From assembly GCA_964508495.1 (NCBI GenBank), contig CAZDUA010000026.1, positions 1 to 12,484 on the forward strand: a DNA stretch of 12,484 bases, given 5' to 3'. Shown piece after piece: positions 1 through 6,028 of the stretch. Made by a program: the position numbers and the translations under genes. The stretch's first letter is position 1; the number at the start of each line of letters is the position of its first letter. The notes under the pieces are model-generated. The model was not told the origin of the DNA. It made no database searches and saw only the letters and a list, made by a program, of their open reading frames with translations. The DNA is from CABMGU01 sp964508495 (GTDB lineage Archaea > Nanobdellota > Nanobdellia > Woesearchaeales > ARS49).

Positions 1-50
1 AATATAAGAATTCCGGCGAGTAATAAAAATCCACGTGCCTCTTTTCTCAA
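1..50 (-). CDS. N-terminus of a secreted or membrane protein (partial, runs off the left edge)
   Basis: Only the first 16 codons are present. A TTG start at 50 is preceded by a strong Shine-Dalgarno sequence GGGGAG (62-57, six bases away) and by a TATA box at 93-100. The peptide begins MRKEARGFLLLAGILI: two or more basic residues, then a hydrophobic run. That is what an N-terminal signal peptide or membrane anchor looks like. The rest of the gene lies outside the window, so no function can be given. The combination of promoter, ribosome binding site and open frame makes a real gene start likely. The TTG codon is inferred from spacing, since no ATG or GTG is available in this frame between the ribosome binding site and the window edge. 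Confidence 0.6.
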   Translation of the reverse strand, partial: MRKEARGFLLLAGILI

Positions 51-92
51 AGTAGTCTCCCCTTTTCCACTTTCAAGAAAATAGAACGTTAC

Positions 93-100
93 TATATAAA
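93..100 (-). promoter_or_regulatory. TATA box flanked by an 11-bp direct repeat
   Basis: Minus-strand TTTATATA matches the archaeal TATA consensus. Transcription would begin near position 70, giving a leader of about 20 bases that contains GGGGAG before the TTG start at 50. The 11-mer AACGTTACTAT occurs at 85-95 and again at 101-111, so the two copies cover both edges of the TATA box with a 16-bp period. This suggests an operator for a regulator that competes with TBP/TFB. That role is inferred. Confidence 0.6.
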
Positions 101-126
101 AACGTTACTATTGAGTATCGACGAGC

Positions 127-384
127 TTACTTATCAGCGTGCGGGTGCTTAGGACCAAGCATAAACAACCCAAGAGCCACAATAACTCCAAGAAACAAAA
201 CACCAGTAATCAAGCTAGAACTGCTGCGCTCAACAACAGAATTTTCAAACGCCTGCGCGCCAGTCATACCAGAACTAAAAATCTGAGACGTAGGACCAGA
301 ATGATGAGAACTCAACGCAAAAAACATACCTAAAGCGAGAACCAACAAAACAATAACAACGTGCGTTAAGTGTTTCACAATCAA
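127..384 (-). CDS. Small two-helix membrane protein, unknown function
   Basis: An 85-residue protein not assigned to any family. It shows two hydrophobic segments, about residues 8-24 and 59-77, joined by a polar Ser/Gly/Thr-rich loop of about 34 residues. It ends in a short His/Lys-containing tail. The start is a TTG at 384, preceded by AAAGGG four bases upstream. A TATA-like TTTTTAAAG at 418-426 would place the transcript start near 395. This short leader with a ribosome binding site matches two other genes in the window. The gene lies downstream of Alba in the same orientation and may be partly co-transcribed with it. An alternative start is the GTG at 378, which would remove only two residues. 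Existence of the gene is fairly sure; function is unknown. Confidence 0.65.
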   Translation of the reverse strand: MIVKHLTHVVIVLLVLALGMFFALSSHHSGPTSQIFSSGMTGAQAFENSVVERSSSSLITGVLFLGVIVALGLFMLGPKHPHADK

Positions 385-417
385 TCAACCCTTTTACAAA
401 CAAACTAGAAGTTGCTT

Positions 418-426
418 CTTTAAAAA
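418..426 (-). promoter_or_regulatory. Probable TATA box for the 127-384 gene
   Basis: Minus-strand TTTTTAAAG lies between the Alba stop (432) and the TTG start at 384. With the usual 26-27 bp offset the transcript would begin near 395, about 11 bases before the start codon and just upstream of the AAAGGG ribosome binding site. The same nonamer sits correctly placed before S17e and before the gene at 3911. Confidence 0.45.
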
Positions 427-431
427 TCTTA

Positions 432-713
432 CTACAACTTCTTCAAAGCAATCTCAATAGTGGAAACGCGCACCTGCCTGCCTTCATTATTAGTAAACTC
501 TTCAGAATTAATCCTGATATCCCTCACCTCAACACTATTGTCAAGAAAACGCTTCGCAGAAACTTCAGCAACATCAACAGCGCGAGAAATAAACTTGCCC
601 CGAGCCTTAACAATAACTTCAGAAGCCTCGTTAGTCGTGAACTGCATCACAACGCCCGTCACATAATTCATAAAAGGTTTGTTGCCGATAAAAATACTGT
701 TGTCATCCGCCAT
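432..713 (-). CDS. albA: DNA/RNA-binding chromatin protein Alba
   Basis: Alba is a small dimeric nucleic-acid-binding protein that coats archaeal DNA and also binds RNA. This 93-residue protein is the normal length. It has the family landmarks: IGNKPFMNYV at 9-18 (N-terminal DNA-contact loop), KARGKFISRAVDVAE at 36-50, a conserved Phe56 at the dimer-dimer contact position, and the RVSTIEIALKK end. In the Sulfolobus protein the loop reads GKKP, and its first Lys (K16) is the reported acetylation site. Here that position is Asn11, and only the second Lys (K12) remains. The gene follows S17e by 27 bases. A G-rich stretch (GGGGGTG, about 722-728) may serve as its ribosome binding site. A weak AT-rich element near 737-743 is also at leaderless-promoter distance. 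Confidence 0.95.
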   Translation of the reverse strand: MADDNSIFIGNKPFMNYVTGVVMQFTTNEASEVIVKARGKFISRAVDVAEVSAKRFLDNSVEVRDIRINSEEFTNNEGRQVRVSTIEIALKKL

Positions 714-740
714 CCCTTACACCCCCGTAAGGCAGTAAAA

Positions 741-932
741 TTATTCTTCGCCAGCCTTCATTCGTCTAGTGACGTAGCCCGCAACAGAGTTACGGATCTT
801 CTTGCTAGCATCACCAATCAACTCAGCTACAACCTTCTTGTTCTCCTCAAACTGCATAGAACACTTGTCCCTGCTCTGCTTGAGAATTTCAAACGTCAAA
901 CGCTTGATCAATTTAGTCTTAATTCTTCCCAT
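741..932 (-). CDS. rps17e: Small-subunit ribosomal protein S17e
   Basis: A 63-residue protein of the archaeal/eukaryotic 30S/40S subunit. It starts with the characteristic MGRI and carries the conserved core NKKVVAELIG with SKKIRNSVAGYVTR, at typical family length. An in-frame GTG at 938 would add two residues. The ATG at 932 is preferred because homologues start MGRI and because a TATA box (955-962) is centred 26-27 bp upstream, which predicts a leaderless transcript beginning at this ATG. The gene stands between the arginase-fold protein and Alba, in the same direction as argS. It can therefore be made from its own promoter as well as by readthrough from argS. Confidence 0.93.
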   Translation of the reverse strand: MGRIKTKLIKRLTFEILKQSRDKCSMQFEENKKVVAELIGDASKKIRNSVAGYVTRRMKAGEE

Positions 933-954
933 ACCCACTTCGGAGTGAACTTGC

Positions 955-962
955 TTTAAAAA
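955..962 (-). promoter_or_regulatory. TATA box for S17e (decides the start codon)
   Basis: Minus-strand TTTTTAAA, followed by G, is centred at about 958.5. That is 26-27 bp before the ATG at 932, the usual distance for a leaderless archaeal transcript. It supports starting S17e at 932 and a separate promoter inside the leftward gene cluster. Confidence 0.6.
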
Positions 963-964
963 GC

Positions 965-1306
965 TTACGGTGTTTTAAGCTGTTCAGCAATCTCGCCACT
1001 GCCAAGAACTTCAACCTTGGAAAAATTACGCATGAGCTTCAAACGATTCAACAAGTACAACAATTCACGCGTAGAAAGACCACCAGTCATACCATCAGAA
1101 TGAAAAGCCCTGTCAAGAACGCTCAAAGAAACAACAACGTCAACAGAAGAAAACTGCTGGCACCATTCCATGACAAGGTCACAAAACTGGGCAATGCCAT
1201 CTGAATCAATAAGGTTAAGAGGAAAATGCTTCGCGCCCTGAACAGGCAGGCCAACAACAACATCACAAGGAAGCAAGTCCTTGCCAGTAAAAAAAAGCCT
1301 TGCCAT
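965..1306 (-). CDS. Small degenerate arginase/agmatinase-fold protein, probably not catalytic
   Basis: A 113-residue protein whose second half resembles the C-terminal part of the ureohydrolase (arginase/agmatinase) family. The region VSLSVLDRAF (59-68) aligns with the family metal motif S-x-D-x-D-x-L-D-P. It is followed by TGGLSTRELLYLL (74-86), matching the family pattern GGL(S/T)xRE. The two metal-binding aspartates are Ser60 and Ser62 here, and only the structural Asp65 remains. The N-terminal catalytic half of a roughly 300-residue enzyme is missing. A working ureohydrolase is therefore unlikely; a binding or scaffold role is possible. The start ATG lies two bases after the argS stop and has GGAG eight bases upstream, so translation is probably coupled to argS. 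The family assignment comes from pattern reading, not a search. Confidence 0.6.
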   Translation of the reverse strand: MARLFFTGKDLLPCDVVVGLPVQGAKHFPLNLIDSDGIAQFCDLVMEWCQQFSSVDVVVSLSVLDRAFHSDGMTGGLSTRELLYLLNRLKLMRNFSKVEVLGSGEIAEQLKTP

Positions 1307-1308
1307 AA

Positions 1309-2982
1309 CTACATCTCCTGCGGAGCACTAATGCCGAGCAAACGAAGACCGTTTTCAATAACCTGCCTAGAAGCCTCGATCAAAGACAAACGAGCACGCT
1401 TCAAACTCTCATTCTTCTCCTGCAAGCAAGGACACCTGTGATAAAACTCATTGAAAGCACGACCGAACTCAATCAAGTACTGCGCGAGAATATGAGGCTT
1501 GTACTGCTTCAAAGCATCCTGAACTTTTGCCTGAAAGTTAGACATCAGCTTAATCACTTTTTCTTCAGTCGGATCAGTCAACAAAGAAACATCACAATCA
1601 GCAGAAGGCTTAAGCTTTCCCGCCTTCTTCACAATACTCGCAGCACGAGCGTGCGTGTACAACAAATAGGGACCAGTATCACCCTCAAAAGAAAGAATAC
1701 GCTGCAAGTCAAACACGACATCCTTCACCCTGTCATTAAACAAGTCACCAAATAAAATAGCTCCAACAGCAACCAAACGAGCAACATCATCCTTCTTCTT
1801 CAAATCAGGGTTTTTTTCTTCAATAGTTTTTTTAGCTAGAGAAATAGTTTCATCCAACACGTCCTCCATGAAAACAGTTTTTCCTTTACGCGTTGCCATC
1901 TTACCGCCTTCGGGATTCAAATACAAACCATGAGAAACATGAACGAAATTCTCATTATGACCGAGCTTGCGCATCAGCTCAAACAACAGCACAAAATGCA
2001 AAGACTGCTCATGGCCAACAACGTAAAGAATGGTATCAAATTTTAACGTCTCAATTCTATCCAACAACGTCGCAACATCACGGCTCGCATAAGTGGAAGA
2101 TTCATTGCTTTTCTTAAGCATCATCGGCATGTCTTGGCCAAGACGAACAATCAAAGCACCCTGGTCAAGCTCTGCTAACTTTTTCTTCTGAATCAATTCA
2201 ATAGCGGCTTCTGTTTTAGGAGCGTAGAAAGCTTCGCCGTTATAACTGTCAAACTCAACGCCAAGAACGTCGTAAATCTTCCTGAACTCATCAACACTCA
2301 AATGCTTGAACTTGCTCCACAAGCCAAGAGCTTCCTTGTCCCCCTTTTCCAGTTTAACAAACCAGTCACGCGCGTACTCCTGCAGTTTTTCATCCTTCTC
2401 AGAATGCTCGTTAAACTTAACATAAAGATCGTATAAATGCTTGATAGGACAAGCCTTCAGCTTTTCAGCACTGCCCCAGTTCAAATAAGCATAGATTAAT
2501 TTCCCAAACTGAGTGCCCCAGTCGCCCAGATAGTTCAAACGGATTACTTTGTAACCATTAAACTCGTGCATCAAAGAAAGACTTTGGCCAATAACAGTGC
2601 TCCTCAAATGCCCAAAATGCATCGGCTTGCCAATATTAGGGCTGGAAAACTCAATAGCAACAGTTTTACCCTTGCCCTCCTGAGAACCGCCAAACTTATC
2701 CTTCTTACTTAGAACATCAGCAAACATCTTCTCAGCAACCTTAACAGGGTCCAAAAAGAAATTAACATACGGGCCAGTCGCAGTAATCTTAGACACGATA
2801 CCAGGAATCTTAATAGTCTTGGCAATCTCCTGCGCAATCTGCACAGGACTCTTCTTCATCTCTTTTGCTAACGAGAAACACGGAAAAGCAAAATCGCCAA
2901 GCGACCTATCAGGAGGAACTTCGAGAGTTATGTCTCCCTTAACACTCTTCCTTAAAGCAGAAATTATCTCCTCTTCAAACAT
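1309..2982 (-). CDS. argS: Arginyl-tRNA synthetase
   Basis: This class I synthetase charges tRNA-Arg with arginine in the cytoplasm. From the ATG at 2982 it has 557 residues, a normal length. It has an N-terminal Arg-tRNA-synthetase additional domain (about 1-80) and the catalytic Rossmann core with SSPNIGKPMHFGHLRST around residues 113-129 (HIGH motif as HFGH, 122-125). Next come GDWGTQFG (about 153-160) and GGKMATRKG (KMSKS-type loop, about 359-367). The C-terminal DALR-type anticodon-binding domain begins near GPYLLYTHARA. An in-frame ATG at 3003 would add seven residues. The start at 2982 is preferred because the TATA box at 3006-3013 is centred 27-28 bp upstream, predicting a leaderless transcript, and it would lie only three bases from the longer start. 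Complete, no frameshift seen. Confidence 0.96.
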   Translation of the reverse strand: MFEEEIISALRKSVKGDITLEVPPDRSLGDFAFPCFSLAKEMKKSPVQIAQEIAKTIKIPGIVSKITATGPYVNFFLDPVKVAEKMFADVLSKKDKFGGSQEGKGKTVAIEFSSPNIGKPMHFGHLRSTVIGQSLSLMHEFNGYKVIRLNYLGDWGTQFGKLIYAYLNWGSAEKLKACPIKHLYDLYVKFNEHSEKDEKLQEYARDWFVKLEKGDKEALGLWSKFKHLSVDEFRKIYDVLGVEFDSYNGEAFYAPKTEAAIELIQKKKLAELDQGALIVRLGQDMPMMLKKSNESSTYASRDVATLLDRIETLKFDTILYVVGHEQSLHFVLLFELMRKLGHNENFVHVSHGLYLNPEGGKMATRKGKTVFMEDVLDETISLAKKTIEEKNPDLKKKDDVARLVAVGAILFGDLFNDRVKDVVFDLQRILSFEGDTGPYLLYTHARAASIVKKAGKLKPSADCDVSLLTDPTEEKVIKLMSNFQAKVQDALKQYKPHILAQYLIEFGRAFNEFYHRCPCLQEKNESLKRARLSLIEASRQVIENGLRLLGISAPQEM

Positions 2983-3005
2983 ACAGTTAACTTGTGAGCG
3001 CATAA

Positions 3006-3013
3006 TTTATAAA
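3006..3013. promoter_or_regulatory. Symmetric TATA box, likely bidirectional promoter
   Basis: TTTATAAA is its own reverse complement and is the only TATA element between two divergent genes. Its centre (3009.5) is about 27 bp from the argS ATG at 2982 on the minus strand and about 26 bp from the ATG at 3036 on the plus strand. BRE-like bases (pattern cRnAAnt) flank it on both sides: CATAATT on the plus strand (3001-3007) and GAGAACT on the minus strand (3020-3014). Both transcripts would be leaderless. Confidence 0.65.
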
Positions 3014-3035
3014 AGTTCTCACTTTTAACGCCATT

Positions 3036-3335
3036 ATGCTTGGGCCATCAATAATCATCATCCTCGCGTTCATAGTATTCGCGACAATAATGGGCTATCT
3101 GTTCGTAATGCCATTAGTCGCTGTAGCAGCAAACACGATAATACTCTACTTTTTCTTCCTCCGCATTTACACAGAAATAACGAAGTACAGACGGGCAGAA
3201 CAATACGCGTACGGGTTCGTTGCAGCAATATTATTGCTTTTAATCACTAAAAACTTCCTGCCCGTATGGTGGATAACAACAGCAACAATACTTGCATTCG
3301 TAATAACTCATGTTTACATAACTCTCAAGAAATAA
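3036..3335 (+). CDS. Small four-helix membrane protein, unknown function
   Basis: A 99-residue, strongly hydrophobic protein that I do not recognise. Hydrophobic segments lie at about residues 5-22, 25-43, 58-73 and 77-96. A charged turn (YTEITKYRRAEQ, about 45-56) separates the two halves, and the protein ends in a Lys-Lys tail. No catalytic motif is visible. The ATG at 3036 sits 26 bp from the centre of the symmetric TATA box and is probably the first base of the transcript. The gene is divergent from argS. It ends two bases before the end of the convergent 3338-3610 gene, leaving no room for an intergenic terminator. Real gene likely; function open. Confidence 0.7.
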   Translation: MLGPSIIIILAFIVFATIMGYLFVMPLVAVAANTIILYFFFLRIYTEITKYRRAEQYAYGFVAAILLLLITKNFLPVWWITTATILAFVITHVYITLKK

Positions 3336-3337
3336 GG

Positions 3338-3610
3338 TCAAATCTTGCTCTGAATGTCCTTCAACGCGGCATCAATGCGGAAAAACAAGTTGCTATGAGA
3401 ACTCTCAGCAGAATGCGTCACACCATGGACAACTGCCTCTACCTTAATTGCTTCGTCAGCAAAAGCAACTGCCAGCCTTTCAAGCCCTCTCTCTGAGAAC
3501 TTGCGCGCGTAAGTTCCTATGATTTTTTTCAGAACGATCATTGTCGCGCCGTCAAGTTTTTCGCTGCCATACAACTCGATGTTTCCACCGAGGTGCAATG
3601 CGCCGTCCAT
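3338..3610 (-). CDS. RaiA/HPF-like putative ribosome-associated protein
   Basis: A 90-residue protein with the layout of ribosome hibernation factors of the RaiA/HPF/YfiA type. It has a short strand (IELYG, 11-15), a long helix with basic residues (about 22-40), and two strands (LERLAVAF 43-50; IKVEAVVHG 55-63). A further strand (THSAES) follows, then a final helix SNLFFRIDAALKDIQSKI (73-90) resembling the family pattern in which an acidic/aromatic residue precedes IDxAxxKL. Bacterial members bind the decoding centre and silence 70S ribosomes. Such a role here is an inference from topology, and a purely archaeal family is the alternative. The start at 3610 is supported by a TATA box centred about 27 bp upstream (leaderless). 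It ends tail-to-tail with the 3036-3335 gene. Confidence 0.5.
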   Translation of the reverse strand: MDGALHLGGNIELYGSEKLDGATMIVLKKIIGTYARKFSERGLERLAVAFADEAIKVEAVVHGVTHSAESSHSNLFFRIDAALKDIQSKI

Positions 3611-3633
3611 ACGGGCTTTAACGCACGTTTAAC

Positions 3634-3641
3634 TTTTAAAA
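3634..3641 (-). promoter_or_regulatory. TATA box for the 3338-3610 gene
   Basis: TTTTAAAA is centred at 3637.5, 27 bp before the ATG at 3610, which predicts a leaderless transcript. It is the left member of a pair of outward-facing promoters in the 3611-3740 intergenic region. Confidence 0.6.
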
Positions 3642-3700
3642 CTTGCCAAAATATCGTCATAAAAAGTTATTACTATCTAGTAGCTTCAGCATACAAAATC

Positions 3701-3709
3701 TTTTAAATA
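3701..3709 (+). promoter_or_regulatory. TATA box for the zinc-ribbon gene at 3741
   Basis: Plus-strand TTTTAAATA is centred at 3705, placing transcription start near 3731. The leader would then be about ten bases and begin at the GGGGAG ribosome binding site (3731-3736), four bases before the ATG. Confidence 0.6.
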
Positions 3710-3740
3710 CCAGCCCTTTTTTGACTATACGGGGAGTTAA

Positions 3741-3866
3741 ATGATAAAATGTCAAAGATGCGGCGATTCTGTCAAGTCCTACAGCCCAATGCGCAAATGG
3801 TGCGTTGACTGCAGACGAGTAGTCTCCCTCGAGCAGGCAAAAGAAAGAAAACTTGCTTTGAAGTGA
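3741..3866 (+). CDS. 41-residue zinc-ribbon protein
   Basis: A very small basic protein with two CxxC knuckles, Cys4/Cys7 and Cys21/Cys24, 13 residues apart. This spacing fits a single zinc ribbon. The rest (SLEQAKERKLALK at 29-41) is probably a short basic helix. No family name is evident. Such mini zinc ribbons occur in ribosome-associated and nucleic-acid-binding proteins, but nothing here proves that. Start evidence is strong: GGGGAG four bases before the ATG and a correctly placed TATA box at 3701-3709. The gene for the tRNA methylthiotransferase starts 44 bases downstream with its own promoter-like element, so the two may be partly co-expressed. Confidence 0.75.
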   Translation: MIKCQRCGDSVKSYSPMRKWCVDCRRVVSLEQAKERKLALK

Positions 3867-3879
3867 TTTCTAGAATACT

Positions 3880-3887
3880 TTTTTAAA
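3880..3887 (+). promoter_or_regulatory. TATA box for the methylthiotransferase gene
   Basis: TTTTTAAA (followed by G) is centred at 3883.5, 27-28 bp before the ATG at 3911, with no Shine-Dalgarno sequence in front of that ATG. A leaderless transcript is predicted. Confidence 0.6.
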
Positions 3888-3910
3888 GCGCATACGAGAA
3901 ACTTTACAAT

Positions 3911-5149
3911 ATGAAAGTGCACGTTAAGAGCTACGGCTGTTCTGCAAACATGGCAGAAGGAGAACAGATAAAAGGCCAATACGCAGAACTCTCAGAAGAA
4001 AAAGATGCGGACTTAGTAGTAATAAACATTTGCACGGTAAAAGGTGACAAAAACGCGCTTGACGAAATAAAAGCAGTAAAAAAACAATACCCAAACAAAA
4101 GAATCGCAATAGCAGGATGCATAACGCCAAGTATTGTGCAGCCGATAAAGCTGATTGACCCGAATGCGGTTTTAGTAAATACGCATCACATTGACAACAT
4201 TTCTACTCTCGTTAACACTAGAACAGATGCGCTAACGCACGCGAGGCCGATAAAATTGTTACAGCCAAGAGTAAGAACAAATCCAGTTGTAGGAATTGTG
4301 CCGATTTCTTCTGGTTGTTTAGACGCGTGCGCGTTCTGCAGCACGAGGTTAGTGAAAGGAGTGCTGTTCAGCTTCCCGCCAGAAATAATTGTCAAAGAAG
4401 TCGAGAAATGCGTGCGAGATGGGTGCAAAGAAATCTGGATAACAGGACAAGACACGTGCTGCTACGGGTTTGACAGAGGAACAAATCTGGCAAAACTATT
4501 GCAAGAAGTAGTAAAAATACCCGGCGATTTCAAAGTACGAGTAGGAATGGGAAATCCGAGACACGTTCCAAAATACCTGCAAGAATTCGTAGAAATAATG
4601 AAGCATCCGAAAATCTTCAAGTTTGTGCATTTACCAGTCCAAGCAGGAAGCAATTCTGTATTAAAACACATGAGAAGAGGACACACAGTAGAAACTTTCA
4701 CAGACATAGTACAAGCGCTGCGAAAAGAAATACCGGAAATAATGATCAGCACCGATATCATAGTTGGACACCCCGGAGAAACAGAACAAGACTTTGAACA
4801 AACATTAAAACTAGTCGAGGATTACAAAATAGACAACGTAAACATTGCAAGGTTTGCTCCACGCCCCGGCACTGCAGCAGCAACAATGCCGCAAATACAC
4901 GGCAACATAAGCAAAGAAAGAAGCAGAAAATTGACAGAAGTTTACAGAAAAGTCACGTTAGAACAAAACAAGAAATGGATAGGCTGGACAGGAGAAATTA
5001 TTGTTGACGAAAAAGTGAAAGACGGAATGTCAGCAAAAAATTACGCTTACAAAACAATCATAATCAGAAAAGACGTGCCACTGGGAACAGTTATGACAGT
5101 GAAAATCGTAGAAGCGCATACTTATTTCTTAGTAGGACTACCAAACTAA
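3911..5149 (+). CDS. tRNA t6A methylthiotransferase (MiaB/e-MtaB-type radical SAM enzyme)
   Basis: Archaeal/eukaryotic (CDKAL1-like) members of this family add a methylthio group to C2 of t6A at position 37 of certain tRNAs. The 412 residues show the expected order. An N-terminal UPF0004 domain has three cluster-binding cysteines (Cys10 in YGCSANMAEGE, Cys41 in NICTVKGDKN, Cys70 in AGC). The radical SAM core has CxxxCxxC at Cys136, Cys140 and Cys143, plus downstream HLPVQAGSNSVLKHMRRGH. A C-terminal TRAM RNA-binding domain spans about 354-412. The ASN-type motif GCSANMAEGE and the NICTVK signature favour the archaeal t6A branch over bacterial MiaB. The gene is predicted leaderless. Its last 12 bases overlap the 3' end of the convergent hydrolase gene. 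Substrate is inferred from the family. Confidence 0.9.
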   Translation: MKVHVKSYGCSANMAEGEQIKGQYAELSEEKDADLVVINICTVKGDKNALDEIKAVKKQYPNKRIAIAGCITPSIVQPIKLIDPNAVLVNTHHIDNISTLVNTRTDALTHARPIKLLQPRVRTNPVVGIVPISSGCLDACAFCSTRLVKGVLFSFPPEIIVKEVEKCVRDGCKEIWITGQDTCCYGFDRGTNLAKLLQEVVKIPGDFKVRVGMGNPRHVPKYLQEFVEIMKHPKIFKFVHLPVQAGSNSVLKHMRRGHTVETFTDIVQALRKEIPEIMISTDIIVGHPGETEQDFEQTLKLVEDYKIDNVNIARFAPRPGTAAATMPQIHGNISKERSRKLTEVYRKVTLEQNKKWIGWTGEIIVDEKVKDGMSAKNYAYKTIIIRKDVPLGTVMTVKIVEAHTYFLVGLPN

Positions 5150-6028
5150 ATTTCTCAACCACTTGCTAACAACAGCCTCAATGTCCTCTTCCTGCAAGCA
5201 AAAACAATGATCGGCATCCTGAATTACAGCATTCTTGCTGTAAGGGTGCCTGAACTTATGCGACAAAATCTTCAGCATCCTGCGCGGAGGCATGGCAGCA
5301 AACTCCTCCTTGCTGCCAAAAACAGAAAGCACGGGAATCTTAATTTTCGAAATCTCGCGCATCTTGCTCTCATAATTGAACAATTTAGCCTCAACACTGG
5401 AACCGCTGTACAAATCATAATACCTCTTAGCGCTAAAATAAGACGGCTCGTGCTCAACAGGCATCAACTCCCTTCCCTTTCCAGCACGCACAAGCCTGCG
5501 CGCAATCTGAATACTCTCCTTGTACTTCTTCTTCCCAAGAAGCTTAATCTGAAAATTATAATCATCAGCAGGAGAAAGAAGAACAATACTCCTTACAGAC
5601 CTCGCATTTCTGCGATACTGATAATAAGCAACCTTCTGACAACCAGTACTGTGGCCGGACAAAATAAAGTTCTTATAACCACGCTCTCTCAACATTTTCA
5701 AAGCAGCATCGATATCAAGAATGCAATCCTTGAAATTCTCAAAAGAAGTTCCTATAGTGCGGAAAATTAAATGGTGGCGCAATTTAGAAAAACTTGTAAT
5801 CGTGCCCTTGCCACGAGTGTTAAAAGAAAAAAAAGACATCTCATTGCGAATAGCAGAATGCATCAAATTATCGACAAGGCTCAAACCGTAAAAACTATCA
5901 GTCATGCCGTGAACGTGAACAAGACAAGTCCTAGAACGCACAGGAGCGCACAACATGCCCTCAAGCTCCAGCTTGTCAGCCGCCTCAAAACTGATAAGCT
6001 CACCAGTCATGCGAGTATAGCTCACCAT
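5138..6028 (-). CDS. Alpha/beta-hydrolase, DUF1749-like
   Basis: A 296-residue cytosolic alpha/beta hydrolase. The nucleophile elbow is SGHSTGCQ (Ser127 in GHSTG), like the GHSTGCQ signature of the eukaryotic/archaeal DUF1749 group. Other visible parts are an oxyanion segment HVHGMTDSFYG (38-48), a likely acid in VFGSKEEF (237-243) and a catalytic His in DADHCF (His274). Substrate is unknown. The ATG at 6028 overlaps the stop of the upstream ATP-grasp gene as TGATG, so translation is probably coupled. No TATA box is seen at the right place. Another ATG at 6010 has GGTGAG ten bases upstream and could be the true start (290 residues); an upstream in-frame ATG at 6046 lies inside the preceding gene. 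Confidence 0.8.
   Translation of the reverse strand: MVSYTRMTGELISFEAADKLELEGMLCAPVRSRTCLVHVHGMTDSFYGLSLVDNLMHSAIRNEMSFFSFNTRGKGTITSFSKLRHHLIFRTIGTSFENFKDCILDIDAALKMLRERGYKNFILSGHSTGCQKVAYYQYRRNARSVRSIVLLSPADDYNFQIKLLGKKKYKESIQIARRLVRAGKGRELMPVEHEPSYFSAKRYYDLYSGSSVEAKLFNYESKMREISKIKIPVLSVFGSKEEFAAMPPRRMLKILSHKFRHPYSKNAVIQDADHCFCLQEEDIEAVVSKWLRNLVW

Noticed and set aside
2983..3003. Seven-residue longer start for argS at 3003
   Set aside because: The TATA box would be only three bases upstream of that ATG, so the codon would lie upstream of the predicted transcript start.
5207..5770. Plus-strand open frame of 187 codons opposite the hydrolase
   Set aside because: It is antisense to the GHSTG hydrolase and its residues show no domain; a by-product of codon bias.
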